From the NCBI GenBank assembly GCA_903847465.1, contig CAINDQ010000146.1, positions 1 to 37,251 on the forward strand: a stretch of DNA of 37,251 nucleotides. The letters are read 5' to 3'. Source of the DNA: an uncultured Candidatus Peregrinibacteria bacterium (GTDB lineage Bacteria; Patescibacteriota; Gracilibacteria; UBA1369; LOWO2-01-FULL-3). Position 1 is the first letter of the stretch; each line of letters starts with the position of its first letter. Below, one piece after another: positions 1-6,564 of this stretch. The notes beneath the pieces are model-generated. The model did not search any database, was not told the origin of the DNA, and saw only the letters and a list, made by a program, of their open reading frames with translations. The translations under genes were made by a program, and so were the position numbers.

Positions 1-1450
1 TCGACCACCTAGCATCGTCATGAATATTCATTCTTACATTTGAGCCTACGGCCCCAAGCACCGAACCATGTAGGTCTTTTTCTGAAGCAGACTCGGTCCA
101 GCTACCATCTCCATGATCTTCGTCTTCTTCATCGCCTGAATCACCTCCGACCAAACGTAGTCCTTGAGCGTGCAAAGCTGCTTTTGCGGTAGAAAACCTA
201 TCGTGCACCACCGGCTTAACCTCCTCCGTATGAATCGGCAACCCCACCATAAATGATCCAATCACAACGATTCCAACCTTCTGCAATTCTTTCACAATTC
301 TTTCCACATCTTCTGGTGTTGCTCCTGCCCTCTTGTTGAACACATCAACCTTGGATTCAATACCCATCCACACAGTCATAAGTCCACCCCTTACCAATTC
401 ACGGAAATCTCCATGCTCTTGTAAATATTTGTGCAGTCCGGCTATATCTCCAAAAACCATAAACCGAATATCTCGGCCGGATTCTTTTATTAACTCACAA
501 AGTTTTACCATTTTATCCATCGGTCTCGTAAAATTTTCATCCAAAATCGTCACATTAAGCCCTGGCATCGTGTCATCAGGTTCACCTCTCGAATCCATAT
601 AACGACAAAGTTCTTCAAAAACTTCTTCAGCCGTTTTCAAAAAATCCAACTTCGCTCCACCCATCATTTTGGCAGTATTGCAAAAATAACATCTGTTCGG
701 ACATCCAACCGAAACTACAAGTGAAGCCGAATCTTTCGGAAGACTGCTAAGTCCCAACTTTTCAACCACAAATCTCCCCAGCGCAGTTTTAGGCTGAACT
801 ATTATATGTGGAGCAGGATGAGAAATTTTTGGGCCATCCGGATCCAAATCTTCAGGAGCAAGCCCAATCGTTTTCAAATAAATTTCAAAATCTCTTATTC
901 CTTCACCTCTATAAGCAGGCATATCATTTTCTTCAAGACCTTTCCTTTCTTCCGGAGTATGCCACAGCACCTCTCCATCTTTAGGCTTAATCATTCCCGC
1001 CAATTTTCCAGCAGCAGCTCCGTAATTTCCAAAAACAACTTGCACCTGTCTATTTTTGCTCCTCGCTCGCACTTTTTCCGCAAATTCCGTAGCCTTCATT
1101 ATCAAAGGCTCAGACCCAATCGAAATTCCCACCACGTCATACCAATTCCCCGCAACCATTTCCAAGACATCCGCTTCCTCCGGAAAATCCAAAACTTCCA
1201 CTTTCGCATCCGGCACATCCACTGCCAGATTTTGCTGCATCACCGCCATTCCAGCATGCACCTGCTCGTCCATCGGATTGAACATATACTTAAAAACCGC
1301 ATCCACTTTTGCACGAACAGCTTCCGGAATCGGCAAACTATCATTTAAAACAGGTCCCTGTGGGGCCTGTGCAAAATTCATCGCAAATGGAGAAGTGCTA
1401 GCGCCGGGTACACCGGTGAGCAAAATTCTCGGATTCTCTCTTTCACTCAT
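1..1450 (-). CDS. Cobalamin-binding-like radical SAM protein, partial (C-terminus beyond left edge)
   Basis: The frame is open from an ATG at 1450 to the left edge, giving at least 483 residues. The N-terminal half (about residues 75-170) reads like a Rossmann-type B12-binding domain of the kind that precedes many radical SAM domains; no DxHxxG motif is visible, which is common in that class. The radical SAM [4Fe-4S] motif CPNRCYFC (C250, C254, C257) is clear and is followed by a TIM-barrel-like region with ILDENF and GIESK segments. Near the edge there is an odd, very acidic stretch (GDSGDEEDEDHGDG). Family knowledge says such enzymes cleave SAM for methylation or rearrangement; the substrate cannot be told. 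A promoter (TTGACT-N18-TATTAT) lies 20-50 nt upstream and there is no Shine-Dalgarno sequence. It is the last gene of a minus-strand group containing another radical SAM protein. Confident of the superfamily, not of the function. Confidence 0.85.
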   Translation of the reverse strand, partial: MSERENPRILLTGVPGASTSPFAMNFAQAPQGPVLNDSLPIPEAVRAKVDAVFKYMFNPMDEQVHAGMAVMQQNLAVDVPDAKVEVLDFPEEADVLEMVAGNWYDVVGISIGSEPLIMKATEFAEKVRARSKNRQVQVVFGNYGAAAGKLAGMIKPKDGEVLWHTPEERKGLEENDMPAYRGEGIRDFEIYLKTIGLAPEDLDPDGPKISHPAPHIIVQPKTALGRFVVEKLGLSSLPKDSASLVVSVGCPNRCYFCNTAKMMGGAKLDFLKTAEEVFEELCRYMDSRGEPDDTMPGLNVTILDENFTRPMDKMVKLCELIKESGRDIRFMVFGDIAGLHKYLQEHGDFRELVRGGLMTVWMGIESKVDVFNKRAGATPEDVERIVKELQKVGIVVIGSFMVGLPIHTEEVKPVVHDRFSTAKAALHAQGLRLVGGDSGDEEDEDHGDGSWTESASEKDLHGSVLGAVGSNVRMNIHDDARWS

Positions 1451-1470
1451 ATACAAAATAATAGGCGGTC

Positions 1471-1500
1471 ATAATACAAGACATCCCCCGTTTTAGTCAA
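1471..1500 (-). promoter_or_regulatory. Sigma70-type promoter of the B12/radical SAM gene
   Basis: On the minus strand TTGACT (1495-1500) and TATTAT (1471-1476) are separated by 18 nt. The predicted start of transcription is near 1464, leaving only about 14 nt of leader before the ATG. No ribosome binding site is visible in that leader. Confidence 0.6.
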
Positions 1501-1508
1501 AACCTTAT

Positions 1509-2063
1509 TTACAAAGCCCTTCCCTTCCGAATAGTCTCATCCAGATTTCTTTGCCACTCCTCGTTGTCTCTAAGTCCAAGCCTTCTCCTTACATCCTTAA
1601 TACGTTCTATCAATTCTGCGTTTTCAGCAATCGAAAGAAACTCCGGACAAGATACTGCTATCGGCATTTTTGCGTCCAAAGTAAAAGGAAACAATCTGCA
1701 GGTCAAAGGCTTCCCTCTCCTACCATCTACCTGCAACTTACAACCACCATCAACATTCAAACAATCACTGATCACAACTTTTTTCTTCGGAATAACTAAT
1801 CCCGTTTCTCCAGTTTCTTCCCATTCCACAGTCCTCATGTCCACTCCAAGTCTAGACAAAGGTGGCACCGCAATTCTCTCCTGCACCCCAAATTCTGCCG
1901 CATTCAAAAGCGTAGTGGTATAAATAGTTCCTGTCGGTTCATGAAATTTAGGCCCACAACAAGGATCTACACATGCACCCTTTTTACAAGCCGCCATCTC
2001 TCCATCTCCCGCGAGAGCATATGTCTCTAAAATAACTTTTTGTTCATCAGGTCTTCCTCTCAT
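1509..2063 (-). CDS. Cysteine-rich protein, YkgJ-like metal/Fe-S cluster domain (tentative)
   Basis: This 184-residue protein has eight cysteines (26, 31, 35, 36, 101, 108, 122, 139). The C-terminal part, with C101, C108, then C122 in a PLTCRLFPF segment and C139, resembles the YkgJ (UPF0153) zinc/iron-chelating family, in which CR-x-FP near the C-terminus is typical. The N-terminal cysteine pairs (C26-x4-C31 and C35-C36) also fit a metal site. No signal peptide or membrane segment is seen, so it should be cytoplasmic. The ATG lies 1 nt after the stop of the upstream radical SAM gene, so the two are almost certainly co-transcribed and translationally coupled. A role in metal or Fe-S chemistry alongside the radical SAM enzyme is inferred from this linkage; the reaction is unknown. 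Confidence 0.6.
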   Translation of the reverse strand: MRGRPDEQKVILETYALAGDGEMAACKKGACVDPCCGPKFHEPTGTIYTTTLLNAAEFGVQERIAVPPLSRLGVDMRTVEWEETGETGLVIPKKKVVISDCLNVDGGCKLQVDGRRGKPLTCRLFPFTLDAKMPIAVSCPEFLSIAENAELIERIKDVRRRLGLRDNEEWQRNLDETIRKGRAL

Positions 2064-2064
2064 T

Positions 2065-3525
2065 TTATCTATCTGTTAACAATTTTTCATACTCTTGAAC
2101 CTCTCTATAAATCCTTCTTATCAATTGTTTATAAGTTCCAGTTTCATTAGCAGACCAATCCATTAAAAGCCTTCCTTCGGGGTAAAATCGGCCATAATCC
2201 CCCTCCACAAAAAGTTTCATATTATCAAGCAACTCCCTGACAATTTTTTTATAAAAAGCCGCTTCTCTTTCATCTTTCGGCATTTCAAAATTTGCACTCC
2301 TCAAAGCTTTCATTATCTTCTCCCAATTATCCTCCATGGCAAAACTATAACTACATCCTTTCCCTAAATTTTCTGCGACAGAATACAAATAAGCAACTAA
2401 ATGTCTCAGGGCTGTGACAGTTTTGAAATTATGACCATCGTCCAAATCATAATAATACGATTCCGGATTGTATATTCTCGGCCCATTCATCATCATTCCA
2501 CCCATCGTAAAGTTTGGAAATGGCATACTCGTATAAACGCGTTTCACTTCAGAAAGAGGTTTTATATTTCCCTCGTTTGGATACAAGTCGGAAGAAATAT
2601 GATACTCGGAAATCATCGCACCATCTGGACTCAAAATTGTTTCATCTTCACAAGCAAATCCCGCCGCTAAAGTACCCGGAACATGCAGCTTCCCAATACC
2701 AACCTCACGCACAGGCTTGATCAGCATTCTTCCGGAATAATTCATTCTATGCTCCTCACTTATCCAATCCAAAATTCCATTTTGCGTTAACCTTTCCCTG
2801 TTTTGACCACTCAAAGATAATTGCATTTTTAATTTCCTAAAATCCCCACCCATCAAAGCTTTAAAGACTTCTTCCCCACCAGGAGGACAACTAGATAAAA
2901 TATTTATCTCCGTATAATCAGGATTATTTTCTAAAAAAGTTACCAATTCCAAAATCCAAGGATAATCACACGGATCCGAAGCGTCATACAAAGTGATTTT
3001 TCCAAAAGTTGGATGAAACTGATTGAGAAAAGCCATCAACGATTCAGGCTCCAAAACTTGCCTATTATTTTTACCATAAGGCTTCGCACTAGCGGCGCAA
3101 AATTTACAATTTCCCCTACAAAAACTCGACAACTGTACAATCTTTAACCCCATCCCAAAAGCATGCAACTCTCTCTCAGGTATCCCTGCCAAAAGAGCCC
3201 TTACGTCCACCTCCTCCACGCCAAATTGCAAAGTATCCAAAAGTCTTTGCTGAATAAGTTGCAAGTCCTCAGGCAATCCTTCTCGCGGAGCGAAGTCTCT
3301 AGCACAATCATCGATCATGTCCCCATATAATTCCTCTCGTACTTCAAGAGCCTCATCCCAACCAGCGGCATCATGAGGATCAGGCACGCCATTTTCCGCT
3401 TCAGACAAGCCCTCTTCGATTCCAGGCACGCCATCCTCCGCTTCAGACAAGCCACCTTCGATTCCAGGCACGCCATCCTCCACTTCCGGCAAGCCACCTT
3501 CTTTTGTTGTTTTTCCAGCCATCAT
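2065..3525 (-). CDS. Radical SAM protein with repetitive acidic N-terminus
   Basis: The protein has 486 residues. The motif CRGNCKFC (C136, C140, C143) is the CxxxCxxC signature that binds the SAM-linked [4Fe-4S] cluster, followed by a barrel-like region (LYDASDP near 175, LSLSGQ near 240). Residues 11-48 hold about three copies of a 14-residue acidic unit of the form GLSEAEDGVPGIEE, which does not belong to the core fold and looks like a disordered tail. Two ATG codons stand in tandem at 3525 and 3522; the first is used here. A near-perfect promoter (TTGACA-N17-TACAAT) sits 20-48 nt upstream, so the leader is about 12 nt with no Shine-Dalgarno sequence. The gene is followed after 1 nt by the YkgJ-like gene. 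I do not recognise a named subfamily and the substrate is unknown. Confidence 0.85.
   Translation of the reverse strand: MMAGKTTKEGGLPEVEDGVPGIEGGLSEAEDGVPGIEEGLSEAENGVPDPHDAAGWDEALEVREELYGDMIDDCARDFAPREGLPEDLQLIQQRLLDTLQFGVEEVDVRALLAGIPERELHAFGMGLKIVQLSSFCRGNCKFCAASAKPYGKNNRQVLEPESLMAFLNQFHPTFGKITLYDASDPCDYPWILELVTFLENNPDYTEINILSSCPPGGEEVFKALMGGDFRKLKMQLSLSGQNRERLTQNGILDWISEEHRMNYSGRMLIKPVREVGIGKLHVPGTLAAGFACEDETILSPDGAMISEYHISSDLYPNEGNIKPLSEVKRVYTSMPFPNFTMGGMMMNGPRIYNPESYYYDLDDGHNFKTVTALRHLVAYLYSVAENLGKGCSYSFAMEDNWEKIMKALRSANFEMPKDEREAAFYKKIVRELLDNMKLFVEGDYGRFYPEGRLLMDWSANETGTYKQLIRRIYREVQEYEKLLTDR
3382..3495 (-). repeat. In-frame tandem repeat, 42-nt unit, about 2.7 copies
   Basis: Near-identical 42-nt units follow one another (3495-3454, 3453-3412, 3411-3382) and encode 14-residue acidic units in the N-terminus of the radical SAM protein. 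Units 1 and 2 differ at only a few positions, so the array is recent or homogenised and could vary in copy number by slippage. Confidence 0.9.
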
Positions 3526-3544
3526 TCAAATATTACAGACGGCT

Positions 3545-3573
3545 ATTGTACAAGACAAAACAGCGTCTGTCAA
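3545..3573 (-). promoter_or_regulatory. Near-consensus promoter of the radical SAM/YkgJ-like pair
   Basis: On the minus strand a perfect -35 TTGACA (3568-3573) and -10 TACAAT (3545-3550) are spaced by 17 nt. The start of transcription should lie near 3538, about 12 nt before the ATG. This is the strongest promoter match in the window. Confidence 0.8.
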
Positions 3574-3603
3574 CCCGCAACGATCGCCTTAACTCCGAGC
3601 TCT

Positions 3604-4104
3604 CTACAGCCAATCATCAACGAACTTATCAAACCAATTTTTCGCCTCATTTTTCGGCCAATCCGTAAATGTTTGGGGCTTCATTTGGTTCGAAGAAGCT
3701 TCCTTTACCGCATGAGGACGCCGAGCCTTATTATCCGCCGCCCATTCATTCAGATGAGCCACTTCCTTTTCAATCAAATTCGGATCGCTAATATAGGCAT
3801 ATACGAATCTAAACATTGGTCCATGATCTCCGCGCAAATTTTCCTCGACAGCATCTTTTGCCACAAGAGCCTTTAAATCCTGTAAAGCTGTTATTGCTCC
3901 AGTATAATCATATGCCCACTGCAAAATCCTCATCATCGGCATACAAGAACCTTCCCCAGAAATAGAGGGCATTCCCGGTTCAGACGGAAAACTGCCGTTG
4001 AAATTCTTCGACGCATTCCTTCCCTTATTCAACTCGGCTATAAAAGCGTCGATGATCTGCGGAGTCACTTTCCTCTCGGGAGATTTTTCTACACGCTCAG
4101 CCAT
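3604..4104 (-). CDS. Hypothetical protein, 166 aa
   Basis: I do not recognise this protein. It is 166 residues, soluble, with no signal peptide or membrane segment, rich in charged and aromatic residues, and ends in a tryptophan-rich tail (FTDW, KNWF, DDWL). It has a single cysteine (in GSCMP) and no obvious catalytic motif; the predicted character is mostly helical. It has its own promoter (TTGACT-N16-TACAAT) and lies upstream of the radical SAM/YkgJ-like pair in the same orientation, which have a separate promoter. A link with the radical SAM proteins is suggested only by position. It is kept as a real gene because the promoter, length and amino-acid composition are those of a coding frame and the opposite frame (3373-3876 plus) is a shadow. 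Confidence 0.75.
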   Translation of the reverse strand: MAERVEKSPERKVTPQIIDAFIAELNKGRNASKNFNGSFPSEPGMPSISGEGSCMPMMRILQWAYDYTGAITALQDLKALVAKDAVEENLRGDHGPMFRFVYAYISDPNLIEKEVAHLNEWAADNKARRPHAVKEASSNQMKPQTFTDWPKNEAKNWFDKFVDDWL

Positions 4105-4132
4105 AGATTGATTGTTAAGTAGTAAGTACTTA

Positions 4133-4160
4133 ATTGTACTACCGCCAAATTACAAGTCAA
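4133..4160 (-). promoter_or_regulatory. Promoter of the 166-aa gene with inverted repeat at the start site
   Basis: Minus-strand TTGACT (4155-4160), a 16-nt spacer and TACAAT (4133-4138). Transcription should start near 4126, inside a perfect 7-bp inverted repeat TTAAGTA-N5-TACTTAA (4115-4133). An operator-like dyad at this place could allow repression, or it could form a 5' mRNA hairpin; the sequence cannot decide. Confidence 0.65.
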
Positions 4161-4233
4161 CGGCTTTCCTCTACGCAAAAGAAGCGTGAGAGGCATTCAC
4201 CCCTTCCACGCTTCATACAGAAGCGAGATTTTA

Positions 4234-4405
4234 ATTATCGTTGGAAACGATAATGCTCTGTTGAGTCGTCGATGTCCACTACTTGACCCCCAGTGTGACC
4301 AAGTGGGTGCTCGCACTCTCCAGGAAAACCCGGAAAGAATGTAAAGCTCCCTTAGGTGTGTTGATAGAGAGAGTAATTGAGACTCTAACTTACACAATAG
4401 AGCAT
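4234..4405. ncRNA. Candidate structured RNA in the 408-nt gene-free region 4105-4512
   Basis: No convincing protein is encoded in 4105-4512. An 11-bp helix (4253-4263 with 4395-4405, one G-U pair) encloses about 130 nt that fold into three arms: a CCACT/AGTGG-type arm around 4275-4306, a 9-bp stem closed by a four-base loop near 4315-4340, and a long arm near 4352-4393 built on AGAGT/ACTCT. A perfect 9-bp hairpin (4234-4254) abuts the closing helix; further hairpins lie on both sides (CGCTTC/GAAGCG near 4209-4225; CCTTT/AAAGG near 4428-4440). No tmRNA, RNase P, SRP or 6S signature was found. Unpaired segments are A-rich on the plus strand, favouring that strand, but a promoter-like pair on the minus strand (4410-4438) would start exactly at the closing helix. 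Strand is therefore left open. Confidence 0.5.
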
Positions 4406-4409
4406 CTAC

Positions 4410-4438
4410 ATGTTAGTATTTCGCCAACCTTTTGTAAA
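4410..4438 (-). promoter_or_regulatory. Possible promoter for the candidate RNA, minus strand
   Basis: TTTACA (4433-4438), 17-nt spacer, TAACAT (4410-4415). The predicted start near 4403 coincides with the 5' strand of the closing helix at 4395-4405. The -10 match is only 4 of 6, so this is a weak call whose main support is its position. Confidence 0.35.
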
Positions 4439-4512
4439 GGGCTTGGGAAAGCCATATGGTGAGTGTCGGCACCACTAGAAATCGCATTATCATTTGGAAT
4501 TTACCACTACCC

Positions 4513-5148
4513 CTAGGTACCCAAGAGCAAAACCATTGCGATCAAATCATGCAAATACGTCATCACGTAGCCAAAAATCGAGAATCCAATCAAATCTCCC
4601 AGAATAAAAGCATCAATCAAAATTATCGCAACAAAATATTTCACGCCATTATGCAGATATTCCGCATATTGCCTATGCCATCTCTGCGGAACGATCAACC
4701 CAATAATCTTCGAACCATCAAGTGGTGGAAACGGAAATAGATTAAAAATTCCCAGATAAATACTGACATGAAAAGTCATCACAAAAAATAAAGTAAGAAA
4801 TTCCGGCATCACGCCTCCTAGATACTTCCATGGCAACGCCACAGCAAACGCCAAAACAAAATTCGACATCGGACCAGCCAGCGCAGTCAACGCATTGTCA
4901 CGAACTGGGTGTTTGAAATTTGCCGGATTCACAGGAACTGGCTTTCCCCAGCCAATAGTTCGCGTCAGCAAAAAAATCACACTACCAATTGGATCAAGGT
5001 GTTTTATTGGATTTAGAGTCATTCGCCCTGCCAGTTTTGCCGTTGGATCACCAAGGTAATACGCCGCAAGCGCATGAGAGGCCTCGTGAATAGTTAGAGT
5101 GAAAACCAATGCCAGAATGAAAGCTAAAAACTGAATCAATTCGCCCAT
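4513..5148 (-). CDS. Site-2-protease-like intramembrane metalloprotease (peptidase M50)
   Basis: The 211-residue protein is almost entirely membrane-embedded, with about five to six hydrophobic segments. The zinc-binding HEASH motif (H21, E22, H25) lies in the first segment, and the third metal ligand region appears as NLFPFPPLDG (D144) in the usual NPxxDG position, so both halves of the active site are intact. This matches the short FlxH-like/YdiL-like M50 group without PDZ domain. Such proteases cleave transmembrane helices of signalling proteins or signal peptides inside the membrane; the substrate here is unknown. The gene is divergent from tRNA-Ser and is followed by the 408-nt gene-free region. 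Family confidence is high. Confidence 0.93.
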   Translation of the reverse strand: MGELIQFLAFILALVFTLTIHEASHALAAYYLGDPTAKLAGRMTLNPIKHLDPIGSVIFLLTRTIGWGKPVPVNPANFKHPVRDNALTALAGPMSNFVLAFAVALPWKYLGGVMPEFLTLFFVMTFHVSIYLGIFNLFPFPPLDGSKIIGLIVPQRWHRQYAEYLHNGVKYFVAIILIDAFILGDLIGFSIFGYVMTYLHDLIAMVLLLGT

Positions 5149-5200
5149 AATCTTTTATTTATTTTGTGCGAAAACAATGCCACAAAAAGACTCTCTCTAC

Positions 5201-5214
5201 AAGTTTCGAAACTT
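5201..5214. promoter_or_regulatory. Perfect 14-bp palindrome between M50 gene and tRNA-Ser
   Basis: AAGTTTCGAAACTT reads the same on both strands and sits in the 102-nt divergent intergenic region (5149-5250). It has the size and symmetry of an operator for a dimeric repressor. No protein partner can be named and no clear promoter could be placed next to it. Confidence 0.35.
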
Positions 5215-5250
5215 TCGTGCTATAAGTATTTTCGCATACGGTTTATATAC

Positions 5251-5338
5251 GGAGAGATCGCATAGTGGTCGAGTGCGCACGCTTGGAAAGCGTGTAGGTG
5301 TCACAGCCTCGGGGGTTCGAATCCCCCTCTCTCCGCCA
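5251..5338 (+). tRNA. tRNA-Ser (anticodon GGA)
   Basis: Acceptor strands GGAGAGA (5251-5257) and TCTCTCC (5328-5334) pair perfectly; the discriminator is G5335 and a CCA end is encoded (5336-5338). The anticodon arm CACGC-TTGGAAA-GCGTG places GGA at the anticodon, reading UCC and UCU serine codons. The T arm is GGGGG-TTCGAAT-CCCCC. A long variable arm between anticodon and T arms marks a class II tRNA, as expected for serine. Confidence 0.96.
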
Positions 5339-5339
5339 T

Positions 5340-5463
5340 TAAGTAGCGAGATTTCCGGTCCGGAGCGCAGGCAAACTCGCACGTTTGCCGGAGCATAGGA
5401 CTTTGCTCAAGGAAAATGCTTCGCGAACAGCGAAAATTTTCCGTAGAGCAAAGAGGAAATCCC
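5340..5463. repeat. Palindromic intergenic element A
   Basis: Just 3' of tRNA-Ser. A 7-bp hairpin (GGCAAAC/GTTTGCC, 5370-5389) is followed by a long stepped hairpin: outer arms of 8 bp (5401-5408 with 5446-5453), a 2x3 internal loop, inner arms of 7 bp (5411-5417 with 5436-5442) and an 18-nt apex that itself holds TTCGC/GCGAA. Flanks are GGA before and AGG after. The same plan with different arm sequences recurs at 20819-20870 (element B). No open reading frame or T-tract is associated, so it is neither a gene nor a standard terminator. Confidence 0.7.
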
Positions 5464-5476
5464 TATTGAACACAAC

Positions 5477-5782
5477 ATGACAAAACTCGACAAATCTTTC
5501 GTAGAATTCATCCTTGAACAAATCCAAGACGCTGGATATATTTCCCATAAATACATGTTTGGCGGATGCGCAGTTTATTGCGACGATAAAGTCGTCGCGC
5601 TCATTTGTGATAATCAGCTTTATATAAAACCAACCATGTCTGGCAGAAAATTCATCAAAAATCCCCGAGAGTTTCCTCCCTATCCAAGCGCAAAAAACTA
5701 CTTTTTGATTGAAGACGAAATCGAGAATAGAGAATGGCTTTGCGAACTAGTCCGAATAACCGCTGAAGAATTGAAAAAATAA
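5477..5782 (+). CDS. TfoX N-terminal domain protein
   Basis: The 101-residue protein matches the TfoX/Sxy N-terminal domain over its whole length: a helical start, the MFGGCAVYCDD motif near residue 27 (family form: MFGGYGIY), a strand ending VALICDNQLYIK, and a C-terminal helix ELVRITAEELKK. The C-terminal domain found in the proteobacterial competence regulator TfoX is absent, as in many short stand-alone homologues of unknown role. A purine-rich AGAGGAAA lies about 20 nt upstream, rather far for a ribosome binding site. It converges with the methyltransferase gene at 5958. Do not take it as evidence of competence; the function of stand-alone domains is not established. Confidence 0.8.
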   Translation: MTKLDKSFVEFILEQIQDAGYISHKYMFGGCAVYCDDKVVALICDNQLYIKPTMSGRKFIKNPREFPPYPSAKNYFLIEDEIENREWLCELVRITAEELKK

Positions 5783-5827
5783 CGAAATTGAAAACATGAG
5801 CCCCTCTCTCCCCATGGTGAATTTGTA

Positions 5828-5868
5828 AAAAAGTAAAATTTCCAAATTTTCTGATTTTTTTACTTTTT
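5828..5868. terminator. AT-rich hairpin between convergent genes, possible two-way terminator
   Basis: Arms AAAAAGTAAAA (5828-5838) and TTTTACTTTTT (5858-5868) pair over 11 bp around a 19-nt loop. The stem is pure A/T except one G-C, so it is weak, but it lies between the converging TfoX-N and methyltransferase genes and runs into T-rich sequence on both strands. The rest of 5783-5957 is low-complexity: T-rich to 5890, then a C-rich stretch to 5957. Confidence 0.4.
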
Positions 5869-5957
5869 GAATTTTTGAATTTTTTACAGTTTCGCGAAAA
5901 GAAGTCCGACCCTCTCGGCCGTCTCAGTCACACCAGCCACCCAGCCCTCAGCCGCCC

Positions 5958-6485
5958 TTAATAAACCAAAATCCTCCCAATCCCTCTCTCTTTATCTCTA
6001 GGAATAATTTTCCTCGGTTTCAAATCCCCAATCGCAAAAACATAAGAAACCACTCTCGTTCCACCTTTGATTCGCTTTTCAAAAAACCCCTGAAGTTTTT
6101 TCAAACTATGAGTCATCATATAACAAACAATCACATCCGCATCTTTTACGTCCTTACTTTTGAAATTCGCTCGAACCATTTTTCCTTTCCACCCAAACAA
6201 CCACTGCTTCATTTTTGCCAATAAAAAAACTCCCGGATCAACTTCATATCCAATCGCATGAGCCCCATAATCCTTTTCCGCATAGTGCAAAAAACGGCCA
6301 TCTCCAGCCCCTAAATCATACAAGATTTCGCCTTTTTTAATTTTGGCATGTTTCAAAACTTCATGCACAGCGACAATTGGTGTCGGCACAAAAGGCGCCA
6401 CCCCGAAAAAAGCGAGGTAACAATTTACGCAAAGATACACCACCACCACGCACATCACCGCTAAAGAAATAATTCCAAAAATCAT
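5958..6485 (-). CDS. Membrane-anchored class I SAM-dependent methyltransferase
   Basis: Residues 1-28 form one hydrophobic transmembrane helix, followed by a cytoplasmic methyltransferase fold. The SAM-binding motif I is DLGAGDGRF (from D57), preceded by the expected strand GEILY. Motif II/III-like segments follow (AIGYEVDPG near 78; DADVIVCYMM near 113), and the protein ends after the YVFAIGD and ILVY strands. At 175 residues it is a compact version of the fold with no added substrate domain. Its target cannot be told; membrane anchoring suggests a lipid or envelope substrate, which is inference. The gene is transcribed toward the TfoX-N gene and away from the envelope gene run that starts at 6565. 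Confidence 0.82.
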   Translation of the reverse strand: MIFGIISLAVMCVVVVYLCVNCYLAFFGVAPFVPTPIVAVHEVLKHAKIKKGEILYDLGAGDGRFLHYAEKDYGAHAIGYEVDPGVFLLAKMKQWLFGWKGKMVRANFKSKDVKDADVIVCYMMTHSLKKLQGFFEKRIKGGTRVVSYVFAIGDLKPRKIIPRDKERGIGRILVY

Positions 6486-6529
6486 AAAACCATTGTATCA
6501 ACAAACTATTTATTTTTCCATCTCCGTGC

Positions 6530-6535
6530 TAATAT
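6530..6535 (+). promoter_or_regulatory. Extended -10 element before the 6565 gene run
   Basis: TGC followed by TAATAT (6530-6535) forms an extended -10 hexamer. No good -35 is present at 17 nt. The leader to the ATG at 6565 would be about 22 nt, without a Shine-Dalgarno sequence. Confidence 0.35.
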
Positions 6536-6564
6536 TCTCCTGTATATCTTAACCCCTCTATCCT

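Noticed and set aside
806-1496. Plus-strand ORFs of 180 and 146 codons
   Set aside because: They lie antisense to the radical SAM gene, which has the CxxxCxxC motif and sensible protein composition; both are shadows.
3382-3495. CRISPR array
   Set aside because: The repeat is contiguous and in frame, without spacers; no cas genes are nearby.
3373-3876. Plus-strand ORF of 167 codons with internal repeats
   Set aside because: The repeats are the antisense reading of the 42-nt tandem array in the radical SAM gene, and the ORF crosses a promoter and two genes on the other strand.
4197-4397. 66-codon minus-strand ORF in the gene-free region
   Set aside because: Composition is not protein-like, no start signal, and it lies exactly over the base-paired structure at 4234-4405; treated as non-coding.
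4105-4512. tmRNA, RNase P RNA, SRP RNA or 6S RNA
   Set aside because: No T-loop/CCA end or tag frame, no GAGGAAAGTCC-type core, no SRP tetraloop domain and no 6S bubble; the GAATGTAAAG and GCTCTGTTG look-alikes are too short to count.
5340-5463. Terminator of tRNA-Ser
   Set aside because: The hairpins are not followed by a T-tract and the structure recurs elsewhere with another sequence; better described as a repeat element.
5477-5782. Competence regulator TfoX/Sxy
   Set aside because: Only the N-terminal domain is present and no competence genes are in the window; the domain name should not be read as function.
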